Assembly: GCA_964587835.1 (NCBI GenBank)
Contig: CAZPMN010000003.1
Location: 1 to 64,000 of the forward strand
DNA: 64,000 bases
Reading direction: 5' to 3'
From: Erginobacter sp964587835
Lineage (GTDB): Bacteria; Auribacterota; Erginobacteria; Erginobacterales; Erginobacteraceae
The position numbers were made by a program, and so were the translations under genes. Of this stretch, positions 8,139 to 17,029 are shown in pieces. Numbering within the stretch: position 1 is the stretch's first letter; the number at the start of each line of letters is the position of its first letter. The notes beneath the pieces were generated by a model. It made no database searches and had not been told where the DNA came from. It saw nothing but the letters and a program-made list of their open reading frames with translations.

Positions 8139-9074
8139 TTAAGTTTCCGGAAGCTCTTCGAGCTTTTTCCGGGCCCGTTCGGCGTATTCCGACTCCGGGT
8201 ACTTCTCCGCCACCTCCCGGTAGTAGATCCTGGCGCCGGCGGGAGAATCCTGCTTCTCGTAATACCGGGCAATTTCATAAGATTTCCTCGCCTTCCGATC
8301 CCAGAGCTCAGCTATGATCTCATCCGCCCGGGGACGGTCGGGATCATCCGGGAAAGTGCGTACAAACCTTTGCAGATAGCGGAGCGCCTCGTCGGCCTGG
8401 CGCTGATCGTAATCGGAGCGGAGAGCTTCCTGGTAGTAACAAACCCCGGTCTGAAAGAGGGCCGGGGCGATCACCTCGGACCCCGGATAATTCTGAAACA
8501 CCTGTTCGTATTCGAAGATCGCCTCCTGGTAGTCCCCCCGCAACTGGTGGGAACGGGCCAGGCCGAACTGGGCCCGGGGGGATACCTGGCTGAAGGTCGC
8601 ATTGTCGAGGACCGCCCGAAAAATCTCTCCCGCCCGGCCGAGCCCGGAACGGATCGGAAGAAAGAGGAACCACCGTTTTCTCCCCTGGAGATAGGCTTCT
8701 CCGATCTCGTACTGGCGGCGGAGGATCTCACCGAGGTTCCCCTGTCCCGGGAATTCATCCAGCAGGGTCTGATAGGCCTGGAAGGCCGCGTAGAGATCAT
8801 CTTCCGCTTCCCGACAGATCCCGATCCGAAACTGGGCCTCGGGAGCGAGGGGGCTTTGGGGATAGTCTTCAACCAGTTCCCGGTAGGCCTTTAGGGCCCC
8901 GCCGCAATTCCCATCGCTCTCCAGGTTTCGGCCTCTTTCCCAAAGTAACCGGGAAGCTACGAGCGCCGGATCCTCGCCTTTGGCCAGCGCGTCTTTATCT
9001 CCCCCCGAACCCCGGCATCCAGACATCAAAAGCAGGATTAACGCGGCCGGATATATGTAAAAGGACTTCCTCAT
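8139..9074 (-). CDS. bamD: BamD-like outer-membrane assembly lipoprotein with TPRs
   Basis: About 311 residues from the ATG at 9074; the GTG/other start 39 bases upstream adds a non-signal stretch and is rejected. Signal peptide with lipobox MSGC (C20). The mature protein is a run of tetratricopeptide repeats (LKAYRELVEDYPQSPLAPEA, IFEYEQVFQNYPGSEVIAPA and YYREVAEKYPESEYAERA), as in BamD/YfiO. BamD is the essential lipoprotein partner of the BamA barrel-insertion machine. The length exceeds the E. coli protein by about 65 residues because of an extra repeat pair. Some related TPR lipoproteins have other jobs, so the Bam role is likely, not certain. Confidence 0.75.
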   Translation of the reverse strand: MRKSFYIYPAALILLLMSGCRGSGGDKDALAKGEDPALVASRLLWERGRNLESDGNCGGALKAYRELVEDYPQSPLAPEAQFRIGICREAEDDLYAAFQAYQTLLDEFPGQGNLGEILRRQYEIGEAYLQGRKRWFLFLPIRSGLGRAGEIFRAVLDNATFSQVSPRAQFGLARSHQLRGDYQEAIFEYEQVFQNYPGSEVIAPALFQTGVCYYQEALRSDYDQRQADEALRYLQRFVRTFPDDPDRPRADEIIAELWDRKARKSYEIARYYEKQDSPAGARIYYREVAEKYPESEYAERARKKLEELPET

Positions 9075-9208
9075 CGCCGAAAACACTATAGGGGGTTTTG
9101 CCGAAACAGACAACCGAATTCAGGGAGGGCGTGAGCCGGAAGTTGAAGACCCCGGACAGTGATCCCCCCCAGCGGTAATCTTCCGGGCTCAGCTTTAATC
9201 GCTTGCCG

Positions 9209-9709
9209 CTAAAGCCCCAGATACCGGATCAGCAGGGCCAAGACCAGGCGGCTGTACAGGCCGGCAACCAGGTCGTCAAGCATCACTCCCCAGCCAGCGG
9301 TGACCTTCTCCAACTGGCGGGCCGGAAAAGGTTTGAGAATATCGAAGACCCGATTGAGGATGAACCCGGCGACCAGAATCGGAAGGCTGAACGGAAGGGC
9401 CAGGAAAGTGATAAATACGCTGAAGACCTCGTCGATCACGATCCGGTGATCGTCACGTTGTCTCCACTCCTTCTCCGCCCGGGTGGCGACCTGAACCCCG
9501 AAGAGAAAGAAAATCACCAGAAAGAGCAGATACCCAGCTCCCAGCTGGTCCCAGGAATTCGGAACAAACCCAGGGAAGAGATAGCGCAGAAGCAGCAATC
9601 CCGCCAGACCGCCGGCGGCGCCCACGGTTCCCGGAGCGATCGGCGAATAACCGAGGCCCACGACTCCCGCCAGGATCTTTACGCCCCAGCCGCGGTGGTT
9701 CGGACTCAT
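9209..9709 (-). CDS. pgpA: Phosphatidylglycerophosphatase A
   Basis: 166 residues, the usual PgpA length, with four hydrophobic segments. Conserved features: YSPIAPGTVGAAGG near the N-terminus, the IVIDEVFSVF segment, LNRVFDILKPFPARQLE, and the GWGVMLDDLVAGLYS motif whose two aspartates bind metal. It dephosphorylates phosphatidylglycerol phosphate to phosphatidylglycerol in the inner membrane, the step after PgsA. Its ATG overlaps the pgsA stop codon (ATGA at 9706-9709), a translationally coupled pair, with AGGGG just upstream. Confidence 0.93.
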   Translation of the reverse strand: MSPNHRGWGVKILAGVVGLGYSPIAPGTVGAAGGLAGLLLLRYLFPGFVPNSWDQLGAGYLLFLVIFFLFGVQVATRAEKEWRQRDDHRIVIDEVFSVFITFLALPFSLPILVAGFILNRVFDILKPFPARQLEKVTAGWGVMLDDLVAGLYSRLVLALLIRYLGL

Positions 9710-10308
9710 ATCCCCTCCCCCTTCTTCCGAACCGGGTCTTCCCCGGTGGCCTCAGCCAGGAAACGGAAGTTCTGGACCAGGTATTTTACCCCGGAGGTGA
9801 AGGTAAAGGCGGCGGTGATCACCACCAGGGCCAGGATGAACCCCTGGTAACGATCCATCTGGACCCGGGAATCATAGAAGAGGCAGAGGTAAATCAAAAC
9901 GACGGAGACGGTGATCACCTGGGAGAGGGTCTTGTGTTTTCCCCAACGGCCGGCCGGGATGACCCGGCCCTTCCCCGCCGCCACCAGGCGCAGTCCGGTA
10001 ATCGCGAATTCCCGGCTGACGATGATGATTACCAGCCAGGCGGGAAGACGGAGTTCCTTCAGCCCGACAAAGATGATAAAGGCCGAGGAGATCAGGATCT
10101 TGTCGGCCAGGGGATCGAGGAGTTTACCGGCGTCGGTGACCTCGTCCCGGCTCCGGGCCAGAGCGCCGTCGAAATAATCGGTGATCATCGCCAGAAGAAA
10201 AATGACCAGCGCGGCGGTGTAGTTTCCGGGGACGGAGACCGAGAGAAGCGCGACAAAGACCGGCGTAGCCAGGAGCCGGGCGAGGGTCAGCTTGTTGGGC
10301 AGGTTCAT
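9706..10308 (-). CDS. pgsA: CDP-diacylglycerol--glycerol-3-phosphate 3-phosphatidyltransferase
   Basis: 200 residues from the ATG at 10308 (MNLPNKLTLARLL); a TTG two codons earlier is rejected. The CDP-alcohol phosphotransferase signature DG-x2-AR-x8-G-x3-D-x3-D is present (DGALAR...DAGKLLDPLADK). It makes phosphatidylglycerol phosphate, the committed step to phosphatidylglycerol. It has its own strong promoter (10339-10366), and an AT-rich palindrome (10310-10334) ends one base before the start codon. The only ribosome-binding candidate, AAGGGA, lies in that palindrome's loop and arm, so folding would hide it. Confidence 0.95.
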   Translation of the reverse strand: MNLPNKLTLARLLATPVFVALLSVSVPGNYTAALVIFLLAMITDYFDGALARSRDEVTDAGKLLDPLADKILISSAFIIFVGLKELRLPAWLVIIIVSREFAITGLRLVAAGKGRVIPAGRWGKHKTLSQVITVSVVLIYLCLFYDSRVQMDRYQGFILALVVITAAFTFTSGVKYLVQNFRFLAEATGEDPVRKKGEGI

Positions 10309-10309
10309 A

Positions 10310-10334
10310 GACAATTTCCCTTGGGAAAATTGTC
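10310..10334. promoter_or_regulatory. AT-rich palindrome at the pgsA start codon
   Basis: GACAATTTCCC (10310-10320), two-base centre, GGGAAAATTGTC (10323-10334): 11 paired bases with one extra base on one arm. The predicted transcription start falls near 10332, so it would form the extreme 5' end of the mRNA, or act as an operator at +1. Related palindromes occur at ftsK, ribF, mcsA, oppA and the secA 3' end. Confidence 0.6.
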
Positions 10335-10338
10335 CTGA

Positions 10339-10366
10339 ATTATATTATGAACGCCGGCGATTTCAA
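10339..10366 (-). promoter_or_regulatory. Strong sigma-70-type promoter for pgsA-pgpA
   Basis: Minus strand: TTGAAA (10366-10361), a 16-base spacer and a perfect TATAAT (10344-10339). It drives pgsA, and probably pgpA and genes beyond, independently of rimO. Confidence 0.7.
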
Positions 10367-10418
10367 GCAATACTTGTCCCGGGCGAACCGCCGCGGAGAT
10401 GGAACCACCTCGGAGCGA

Positions 10419-11780
10419 TCAGTCGACCCTGACGCCATAGAGATCGTATTGGGAGGATTCGGTCAGACGGACCCGGACCATATCCCCGGCCGCCATCCCC
10501 TCCCCCGCCACCACCACCAGGCCGTCGATCTCCGGCGCCTGGAAGCGCCCGCGGCCCACCATCAGATTCGTTTCCTTCCCGGGGAACGGACCATCGATTA
10601 ATACTTCCTCCAGCCGTCCGCACCGGCGGCGAAGGTTTCCGGCGGAAATATCACGCTGAATATCCATCAGGATCTGCCGTCGCCTCTGCCCCTCCGCGGC
10701 GGGCGGGGGGGAGCCGTACCGGTAAGCCCGGGTGCCTTTCTCCCGGGAATAGACAAAAATCCCCAGGTGATCGAATTGCTCCCGGCGGATAAAATCCACC
10801 AGTTCTTCGAACTCCGATTCCCCCTCGCCCGGAAATCCGACCATCAAGGTCGTCCGGAGGCTGAGACCGGAGATCAGTTCCCGGGCCCGGGCGAGAAGAT
10901 CCCGGATACCCCGAGCGCCTATCTTCCTGCCCATCCGCTCAAGGATCCCGTCGTTGATATGCTGGACGGGGATATCGAGATAGGGACAGACCTTCTCCTG
11001 GGCGGCCACGGCCCTCATCAGCTGTTCGTCAATGTGCCGGGGATGGGCGTAAAGAATCCGGATCCAGTCGATTCCCGAAATTCCGGACAGTTCATCCAGC
11101 AAGCGGGGTATCCCCCCCCGCCCAGGAAAGGAAAAGCCGTAGCGGGCCGTATCCTGGGCGATCAGGACCAGCTCTCGAACTCCACTCCGGGCCAGTCGCT
11201 CCGCCTCCGCCACCACCCGGGACAGAGGTCGTTCCCGGTAGGGGCCGCGAAGGGAGGGGATCAGGCAGTAAGAGCAGCGGTTGTCACACCCGTCGGAGAT
11301 CCGGAGGTAAGCCCAGTGGCGGGGGGTGGAGACCAGCCGGCGGGAAACGCTATCAAAGGAAAACTGGGGAATCGGCCGATACTGGACCCGGACAGCCTCT
11401 TCCCGCTCCGCGGCCGCGGACTCGAGAAGTCTTTCCAGGGAGGTCCCTTCCCCCACCCCAAGGAGCAGGTCGGCTTCGGGCAAGGCCGCCCGGGCCGACC
11501 GGCCGTAGTACTGGACCAGGCAGCCCGCCACCACCAGAATCTTTCCCGGGCGGCGCCAGCGGCGGGCCCGCTGGATCATCTCCCGGGATTCCTTCCGGGC
11601 GGAGCGGAGAAAGGCGCAGGTATTGACAATGACGATATCGGCTTCTTCCATCCGGGTGGTGACGGCGAATTTTTCCGGAGGAAGAGACCCCAGCATCGTC
11701 TCGGAGTCAACCAGGTTCTTGGGACAGCCCAGGCTGATCAGGCACACCCGGCGGGGAGGATCAGAGCACTCTGCGGTCAT
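10419..11780 (-). CDS. rimO: Ribosomal protein S12 methylthiotransferase
   Basis: 453 residues from the ATG at 11780; a TTG 66 bases upstream gives a low-complexity extension and is rejected. The N-terminal methylthiotransferase domain starts VCLISLGCPKN and has further cluster cysteines in NTCAF and GCLVQ. The radical-SAM motif is GCDNRCSYCLIP. A C-terminal TRAM domain ends the protein. The SLGCPKNLVDSE N-terminus and SRLALxFPGEGE-type segment favour RimO over MiaB. It adds a methylthio group to an aspartate of S12. A perfect GC-rich hairpin (11811-11839) precedes it. Confidence 0.92.
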   Translation of the reverse strand: MTAECSDPPRRVCLISLGCPKNLVDSETMLGSLPPEKFAVTTRMEEADIVIVNTCAFLRSARKESREMIQRARRWRRPGKILVVAGCLVQYYGRSARAALPEADLLLGVGEGTSLERLLESAAAEREEAVRVQYRPIPQFSFDSVSRRLVSTPRHWAYLRISDGCDNRCSYCLIPSLRGPYRERPLSRVVAEAERLARSGVRELVLIAQDTARYGFSFPGRGGIPRLLDELSGISGIDWIRILYAHPRHIDEQLMRAVAAQEKVCPYLDIPVQHINDGILERMGRKIGARGIRDLLARARELISGLSLRTTLMVGFPGEGESEFEELVDFIRREQFDHLGIFVYSREKGTRAYRYGSPPPAAEGQRRRQILMDIQRDISAGNLRRRCGRLEEVLIDGPFPGKETNLMVGRGRFQAPEIDGLVVVAGEGMAAGDMVRVRLTESSQYDLYGVRVD

Positions 11781-11810
11781 CGGAAAGAGGTATTTCGGAG
11801 CGGTCGTTCT

Positions 11811-11839
11811 CCCGGTCCGGAAGCCGAAGCCGGACCGGG
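11811..11839 (-). promoter_or_regulatory. GC-rich perfect hairpin upstream of rimO
   Basis: CCCGGTCCGG (11811-11820) and CCGGACCGGG (11830-11839) are exact reverse complements, with a nine-base loop. It sits between the rodZ-like stop (11880) and the rimO start (11780). No uridine tract follows on the minus strand, so it is not a simple terminator; it could be a leader structure or a processing site. Confidence 0.5.
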
Positions 11840-11879
11840 TGCACAAACCTTCGGTCCCCTAGGGGAAACGGCACCGGGC

Positions 11880-12359
11880 TTATTCCAAATCGGAAGCGGG
11901 AATCTTCTCCAGGGTTCCAGGGGCGAAAGGCTCATCCACCTTGAGGAACCGGCCCGGGGCTTTTTCCCCGCTTGCAAGACCGCGAAAAAGCAGGACCCCA
12001 CCCCAGGCCAGAAGGACGGCGACGAGCAGCAGGCCGCCGACAGTCAATAGTGATCTCCAGCGAATTCCGGGAAAGAGCGGAGGAGACTCCGGAGTGGGCG
12101 GGGAGAAGACCATCTGGGGTTCGGACGCCTGAAAGCTTTCCTCATAGAACTGCAGCAGACGGGAATACTCCAGGGAGAGGTAATGACCGTAAATCTTGAG
12201 GAAACCCTTCACATAGGCGCGCGGGGGGAGGCTGGGATAATCCCCATCCTCCAGGGCGCGGAGATACTCGATTTTGATCTTGGTCGCCGCCGCCGCTTCC
12301 TCCAGGGAAACCCCTTGCTTTTTCCGGGCTTCGGTTAACTGTTCTCCGAGATAGTCCAT
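11880..12359 (-). CDS. rodZ: RodZ-like helix-turn-helix membrane protein, short form
   Basis: 159 residues. Residues 1-68 are the RodZ-type helix-turn-helix (LGEQLTEARKKQGVSLEEAA, YLRALEDGDYPSLPPRAYVKGFLKIYG), which in RodZ contacts MreB instead of DNA. After a proline-rich linker one membrane helix follows (about 103-126), then only about 30 residues outside. The usual periplasmic DUF4115 domain is absent. It should take part in rod-shape morphogenesis or division-site organisation. It lies 56 bases after ftsK. No clear ribosome-binding site is visible before the ATG. Confidence 0.8.
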   Translation of the reverse strand: MDYLGEQLTEARKKQGVSLEEAAAATKIKIEYLRALEDGDYPSLPPRAYVKGFLKIYGHYLSLEYSRLLQFYEESFQASEPQMVFSPPTPESPPLFPGIRWRSLLTVGGLLLVAVLLAWGGVLLFRGLASGEKAPGRFLKVDEPFAPGTLEKIPASDLE

Positions 12360-12415
12360 CGAGTTGAGGATTCGGGTTTGATCTGGGTTGCGGATTCAGG
12401 GACGGTCGTCGGCCT

Positions 12416-14824
12416 TCACTCAGCTTCCTCGGCTTTCGGAGGCGGGGCACCATCCCCGGCGTAGGTACCGATTAAGATATCCCGGGCCTTGGTCCCCTTG
12501 TAGGGACCAACCACTCCCATCTCTTCCAGCTGATCCATCACCCGGGCGGCCCGGGAATAGCCGATCTTCAGTTTTCTCTGCAGCATCGAGACCGAGGCTT
12601 GGTCGGTCTGCCGGATCACATCGATCGCCTCTTCAATCAGGGCATCCCTCCCCTCCCCGGTTTCCACCCCCTCGAGCGAAGAGGCCGGCTTCTGAAACAT
12701 ATCTTGCTCAAAGGTCGGCGAGCGCTGGCGGCTGACGAAGGCAACCACATTGTTGATCTCGTGATCGTGGCAGATCGTCCCTTGAGCCCGGATCAGCTGA
12801 TCGGTGGCCGGGGGCAGGAAGAGCAGGTCGCCGTTACCGAGCAGCTTGTCGGCCCCTCCGGCGTCGAGAACGGTCCGGGAATCGACCTTGGCCGCTACCT
12901 TGAAAGAGATCCGTCCGGGCAGGTTGGCCTTGATCACCCCGGTGATGACATCGACCGATGGGCGCTGGGTGGCCAGGATCATATGGATCCCCACCGCCCG
13001 GGAGAGGTGGGCCAGCCGGGCGATCGCGGTCTCGATCTCTTTGGCCGCGACCAGCATCAGGTCGGCCAATTCGTCAATCAGGAGGACAATATGGGGCATG
13101 GAGAGGGGAAGCTCGTCATCCGGTTCCCCCCCCTGGGCAGCTCGAACCGCCGCCCTCCGAGAAGCGTTGAAGGCCACGATATTCCTCACCCCGGCCCGGG
13201 CGCAAAGATCATAACGGTCCTCCATTTCCTTGATCACCCAGGCCAGGGCCAGGGCCGCTTGGCCGGCTTCGGTGATCACCGGGCAGAGTAGATGGGGCAG
13301 GCGATGGAACGAGGCCATCTCCACCTTCTTGGGATCGACCATAATCAGCTTCAGTTCGTCAGGGGTACGGGAGAAGAGGAGACTGACAATAATCGAGTTT
13401 ATGCAGACGGTCTTCCCGGAACCGGTGGCCCCAGCGATCAGGAGGTGGGGCATCGCCGCCAGATCGGCCACGACCGGCGTCCCCGAGATATCCTTCCCGA
13501 TGGCCAGGGGAAGGATATGGCGGCCCTTCTTAAACTCGGCCGATTCGATCATTTCCCGCATATAGACCAGGTTGGTATTGGTGTTGGGGACCTCGATTCC
13601 AATGGCGGCCTTACCCGGGATCGGGGCCAGGATTCTCACCGACTTGGCCTTCATCGTCAGAGCGATATCATTATCCAGGGCCTTGACCTTGCCCACCTTG
13701 ACCCCGGGAGCGATCTGGAGTTCGTAGCGGGTGATCGCCGGCCCGCGCTCAATACCCACTACCCGTGACTCGATCCCGAAATCCTCCAGGGTACTCTCCA
13801 GAATATCCGACTCGTCGTAGGTTTTATTCTTGATCTCCCTCTCCTCCAGAGGAGGAGGTTCGTCGAGAAGATCCAGGGGAGGCATTTGATAGGGGGAACC
13901 GGAATCCGGAGAGAGGGGGGGGGCCGAGGCCGAACCAGCGGGGGACGGAACGGCTTTTTCCCCGGGGGGAACCGGCGGCGCGGGCTTCTCCCGGGAGGGG
14001 GTTGGGCGAGGTTTCTCCTCCAGACGGGCCCGCTTCTTTTCCTCCTTCTCCCGGCGGAGGGCTTCCTTTCTCTCCTGCTCCTGCTGCCGAACCCGGCGGC
14101 GTTCCTCCCGAATTCTTGCTCTTTCGGCCTGGCGCTCCTCTTCCTGACGCTGTTTGAGCAGGAGGGCCCGTTCCCGAGCCGCGGCGGCGGCTCTCCGGGA
14201 AGAGGAAGGTTCTCCGGAAGATCGACTGGGGACGCCTTCCACCGGGACGGATCTGGACCGGCGGGCGAAGAAATTCCGAAAACCTCGGAAGCAGAAGGAC
14301 AGAAAACGGACCAGAACCAGAATCGGCTTCATCTCCGTGAGCAGGGCCAGAGGCACCAGAACCATCGTCAGGAGAATCAGCCGGGAACCAAAAGATCCAA
14401 GAGGCTCAAGCCACCCGGTGGCCACACTGCCCCACCAGCCTCCCGGCCCCATACCCCGCAACTGTTCACCCAACCATTCCGCACGCCGGGGGGACTGGAG
14501 CGCGAGGAGCGGAGAGATCCCGGCCACGATCAGGAGACCATAAACGGTCTTCAGCAGGGTGGGACGGGGAGGCGAACGGCGGGGAAGCAGCCGGACTATT
14601 CCTTCCGCCAGGATGAGAACCGGGATGACCAGGGCGGCTCCACCCAGGGCCAGATAAAGGTAGAGAGCCAGTTCGGCACCCACCAGACCGCAGTAATTGT
14701 AGATGACCGAGTCGCCACGGGATGCCGCCGCGTCAGCCGGATGGTAGGAGATCAGGCTAACGGCAATAAAGATCCCAATGGCGATCAGGATCAGGCCCAG
14801 AGCCGGAGAATGTCGGTTCTCCAT
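12416..14824 (-). CDS. ftsK: DNA translocase FtsK/SpoIIIE
   Basis: 802 residues. Four hydrophobic segments lie within residues 1-175, followed by a linker of charged RE/QE/EK repeats and proline (about 200-320). The motor domain has Walker A GATGSGKTVCINS near 464-476, the Walker B region HIVLLIDELADLM, and the LATQRPSVDVITGVIKANLP motif. The C-terminal winged-helix gamma domain (about 735-795) contains the YSRAARVMDQLEEMGVVGP recognition region that reads polar chromosomal motifs. It pumps DNA at the division septum and activates dif recombination. It follows pnp; an AT-rich palindrome (14827-14856) abuts its start. Confidence 0.95.
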   Translation of the reverse strand: MENRHSPALGLILIAIGIFIAVSLISYHPADAAASRGDSVIYNYCGLVGAELALYLYLALGGAALVIPVLILAEGIVRLLPRRSPPRPTLLKTVYGLLIVAGISPLLALQSPRRAEWLGEQLRGMGPGGWWGSVATGWLEPLGSFGSRLILLTMVLVPLALLTEMKPILVLVRFLSFCFRGFRNFFARRSRSVPVEGVPSRSSGEPSSSRRAAAAARERALLLKQRQEEERQAERARIREERRRVRQQEQERKEALRREKEEKKRARLEEKPRPTPSREKPAPPVPPGEKAVPSPAGSASAPPLSPDSGSPYQMPPLDLLDEPPPLEEREIKNKTYDESDILESTLEDFGIESRVVGIERGPAITRYELQIAPGVKVGKVKALDNDIALTMKAKSVRILAPIPGKAAIGIEVPNTNTNLVYMREMIESAEFKKGRHILPLAIGKDISGTPVVADLAAMPHLLIAGATGSGKTVCINSIIVSLLFSRTPDELKLIMVDPKKVEMASFHRLPHLLCPVITEAGQAALALAWVIKEMEDRYDLCARAGVRNIVAFNASRRAAVRAAQGGEPDDELPLSMPHIVLLIDELADLMLVAAKEIETAIARLAHLSRAVGIHMILATQRPSVDVITGVIKANLPGRISFKVAAKVDSRTVLDAGGADKLLGNGDLLFLPPATDQLIRAQGTICHDHEINNVVAFVSRQRSPTFEQDMFQKPASSLEGVETGEGRDALIEEAIDVIRQTDQASVSMLQRKLKIGYSRAARVMDQLEEMGVVGPYKGTKARDILIGTYAGDGAPPPKAEEAE

Positions 14825-14826
14825 CT

Positions 14827-14856
14827 TATTATTTTTTTCTTAGGGAAAAAATAATA
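14827..14856. promoter_or_regulatory. AT-rich palindrome at the ftsK start codon, with candidate promoter
   Basis: TATTATTTTTT (14827-14837) pairs exactly with AAAAAATAATA (14846-14856), with an eight-base centre. On the minus strand TTGTTG, a 16-base spacer and TATTAT (14856-14851) form a possible promoter whose -10 is the palindrome's upstream arm. The stem ends two bases before the ftsK ATG, and no standard ribosome-binding site is present. Confidence 0.5.
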
Positions 14857-14895
14857 GCGACCTAGCTCTCCACAACAACGGTCGGATCAGGAAGT

Positions 14896-16980
14896 TCAGT
14901 CCGAAGACTGGACCTGCTTATGGCTGAGCTTGATCCGACCGAGATTGTCGATCGCGATCACCTTCACCTCAACCCGGTCTCCTTCCTTCATCACGTCCTC
15001 CACTTCCTTCACCCGGTGTTCAGCCATTTCCGAGATATGGCAGAGACCATCCTTGCCGGGAAGAATCTCGACAAATGCTCCGAACTGCTTCACGGTCTTG
15101 ACCGTGCCCCGGTAGGTCTTGCCGACTTCCACCTCGGCCACCATCATCTCGATGGTCTCCCGGGCGTTCCGGGCGGCCTCGAGATCCGAGGAAGCGATCG
15201 AGATGAAACCGTCGTCCTCGATGTCGATCTTCACGCCGGTCTTCTCCATCGCCTTGATATTCTTCCCCTTGGGGCCGATGACCAGCCCGATCTTGTCGGG
15301 GTCGATCTGGATGGAGAGGATCTTGGGCGCGTAGGGCGAGATCTCCTCGCGGGGTTTCGGCTGGACCTGGTTCATCTTCTCCAGGATATGGAGCCGGGCG
15401 ATCCGGGACTTGTCCAGTGCCTGTTTCATTATCTCCCGGGTAATCCCGGCGATCTTGATATCCATCTGGAGGCCGGTCACCCCCTCGGCCGTCCCGGCCA
15501 GCTTGAAGTCCATATCGCCCAGGGCGTCCTCGGAACCGAGGATATCGGTCAGGATCACGCTCCGGTCGCCTTCCTTGAGCAACCCCATCGCGATTCCGGC
15601 GACCGCGGTCTTCATCGGAACCCCGGCATCCATCAGGGCCAGGGATCCGCCGCAGATGGAAGCCATCGAGGAGGAACCGTTGGAGGAGAGAATATCGGAG
15701 ACGAGCCGGATCGTATAAGGAAACTCGTCCTCGCCCGGAAGCGCCGGGGTCAGGGAACGTTCGGCCAGGGCCCCGTGCCCGATCTCCCTCCGTTTCGGCC
15801 CGAAACTGGGCCGGGCCTCCCCGGTGCAGAACGCCGGGAAATTGTAGTGAAGCATAAAGCGCTTCTTCTTCTCCTCTTCCTCGAGGCCGTCGATCCTCTG
15901 CCGGTCGGAGACGGTTCCCAGAGTGGCCAGGACCAATGCCTGAGTCTCCCCCCGGTTGAAAATCGCCGAACCGTGGGTGCGGGGAAATACCCCGACCCGG
16001 GAGGTGATCTCCCGGATCTGGTCCGGTCCGCGGCCGTCAACCCGGACTCCCTGCTCCAGGATCATCCGCCGGCTGTATTTCTTCAGGGCGGCTTTGAAGG
16101 CGGCGCTGTAAGCCCAGCCTTCCAGTTCCGGGTTCTCGGCCAGCAGGCTTTCCCGGACGCTCTCCTTGACCTCGGAGAGGGCCTGACTCCGTTCCTGCTT
16201 CCCCCGGATTTCCAGGGACCGGGAGATACCCTCGGCGGCCCGTTCGTCAACCGTCTTCACCAGTTCCTCCGCGGGAACCTGGAGGACAAACTCCCGCGGG
16301 ACGGGCGCCACTTCGGCGCGAAGTTCATTCTGGAGATCGATCATCGGACCGAGCGCCCCCTGGCCGAACTCCAGCGCGCGGAGAATGGTCTCCTCGTCGA
16401 GCCCGGCGGCCGAACCTTCGACCATATTGATCGATTCTTTCGAACCGACCAGGATGATATCCATCCGGCTCTCTTCCAGTTCAGCCAGGGTGGGGTTGAT
16501 GACGAAATCTTCGCCGATCATCCCGATCCTGACTCCGGCCACCGGACCCCCGAAGGGAATCCCGGAGACCATCAGGGCGGCCGAGGCGCCGTTGACCGCC
16601 AGGATATCGGGGTCGTTCTGCCCGTCGGCCGAAAGCACCCAGGCCGTGATCTGGATATTATTGCGTATCCCTTCGGGAAAGAGCGCCCGCAGCGGCCGGT
16701 CGATCACCCGGTCGGTCAGGATCTCCTTCTCGGTCGGGCGGCCTTCCCTCTTGAAGAACCCGCCCGGGATCTTCCCCGCCGCGGGCATCTTTTCCCGGTA
16801 ATCTATGGTCAGGGGAAGAAAATCCGTCCCCTCCCGGCAGTCCTGCGCCGCCACCGCCGCCACCAGGACCACGGTCCCTTCGCAGGCTACGGTTACCGCT
16901 CCATCCGCCTGGCGGGCCAGTTCCCCGGTGGCGATTTCCAGGGTTCGATTTCCCATCTGACAGGTTTTCTTAATCTCCAT
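14896..16980 (-). CDS. pnp: Polyribonucleotide nucleotidyltransferase (PNPase)
   Basis: 694 residues, the standard length. Two RNase-PH domains (about 1-230 and 310-550) flank an all-helical linker. The second has the catalytic GDMDFKLAGTAEG region. A KH domain (IDPDKIGLVIGPKGKNIKAMEKTG) and an S1 domain (GKTYRGTVKTVKQFGAFVEILPGKDGLCHIS) follow. It degrades RNA 3' to 5' by phosphorolysis, forming a trimer. AAGGAG lies nine bases before the start. It is next to rpsO, the conserved rpsO-pnp arrangement. In enterobacteria PNPase controls its own leader; I see no comparable leader here because only 49 bases separate it from rpsO. Confidence 0.97.
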   Translation of the reverse strand: MEIKKTCQMGNRTLEIATGELARQADGAVTVACEGTVVLVAAVAAQDCREGTDFLPLTIDYREKMPAAGKIPGGFFKREGRPTEKEILTDRVIDRPLRALFPEGIRNNIQITAWVLSADGQNDPDILAVNGASAALMVSGIPFGGPVAGVRIGMIGEDFVINPTLAELEESRMDIILVGSKESINMVEGSAAGLDEETILRALEFGQGALGPMIDLQNELRAEVAPVPREFVLQVPAEELVKTVDERAAEGISRSLEIRGKQERSQALSEVKESVRESLLAENPELEGWAYSAAFKAALKKYSRRMILEQGVRVDGRGPDQIREITSRVGVFPRTHGSAIFNRGETQALVLATLGTVSDRQRIDGLEEEEKKKRFMLHYNFPAFCTGEARPSFGPKRREIGHGALAERSLTPALPGEDEFPYTIRLVSDILSSNGSSSMASICGGSLALMDAGVPMKTAVAGIAMGLLKEGDRSVILTDILGSEDALGDMDFKLAGTAEGVTGLQMDIKIAGITREIMKQALDKSRIARLHILEKMNQVQPKPREEISPYAPKILSIQIDPDKIGLVIGPKGKNIKAMEKTGVKIDIEDDGFISIASSDLEAARNARETIEMMVAEVEVGKTYRGTVKTVKQFGAFVEILPGKDGLCHISEMAEHRVKEVEDVMKEGDRVEVKVIAIDNLGRIKLSHKQVQSSD

Positions 16981-17029
16981 GATATTTTCTACTCCTTAAC
17001 CCGTCCCAATCGGACAGGGTGATTTACGT

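Noticed and set aside
14920..17022. 700-codon open frame on the plus strand opposite pnp
   Set aside because: It is the shadow of pnp in a GC-rich genome; its product is a low-complexity run of D, H, G, L and P with no recognisable domain.
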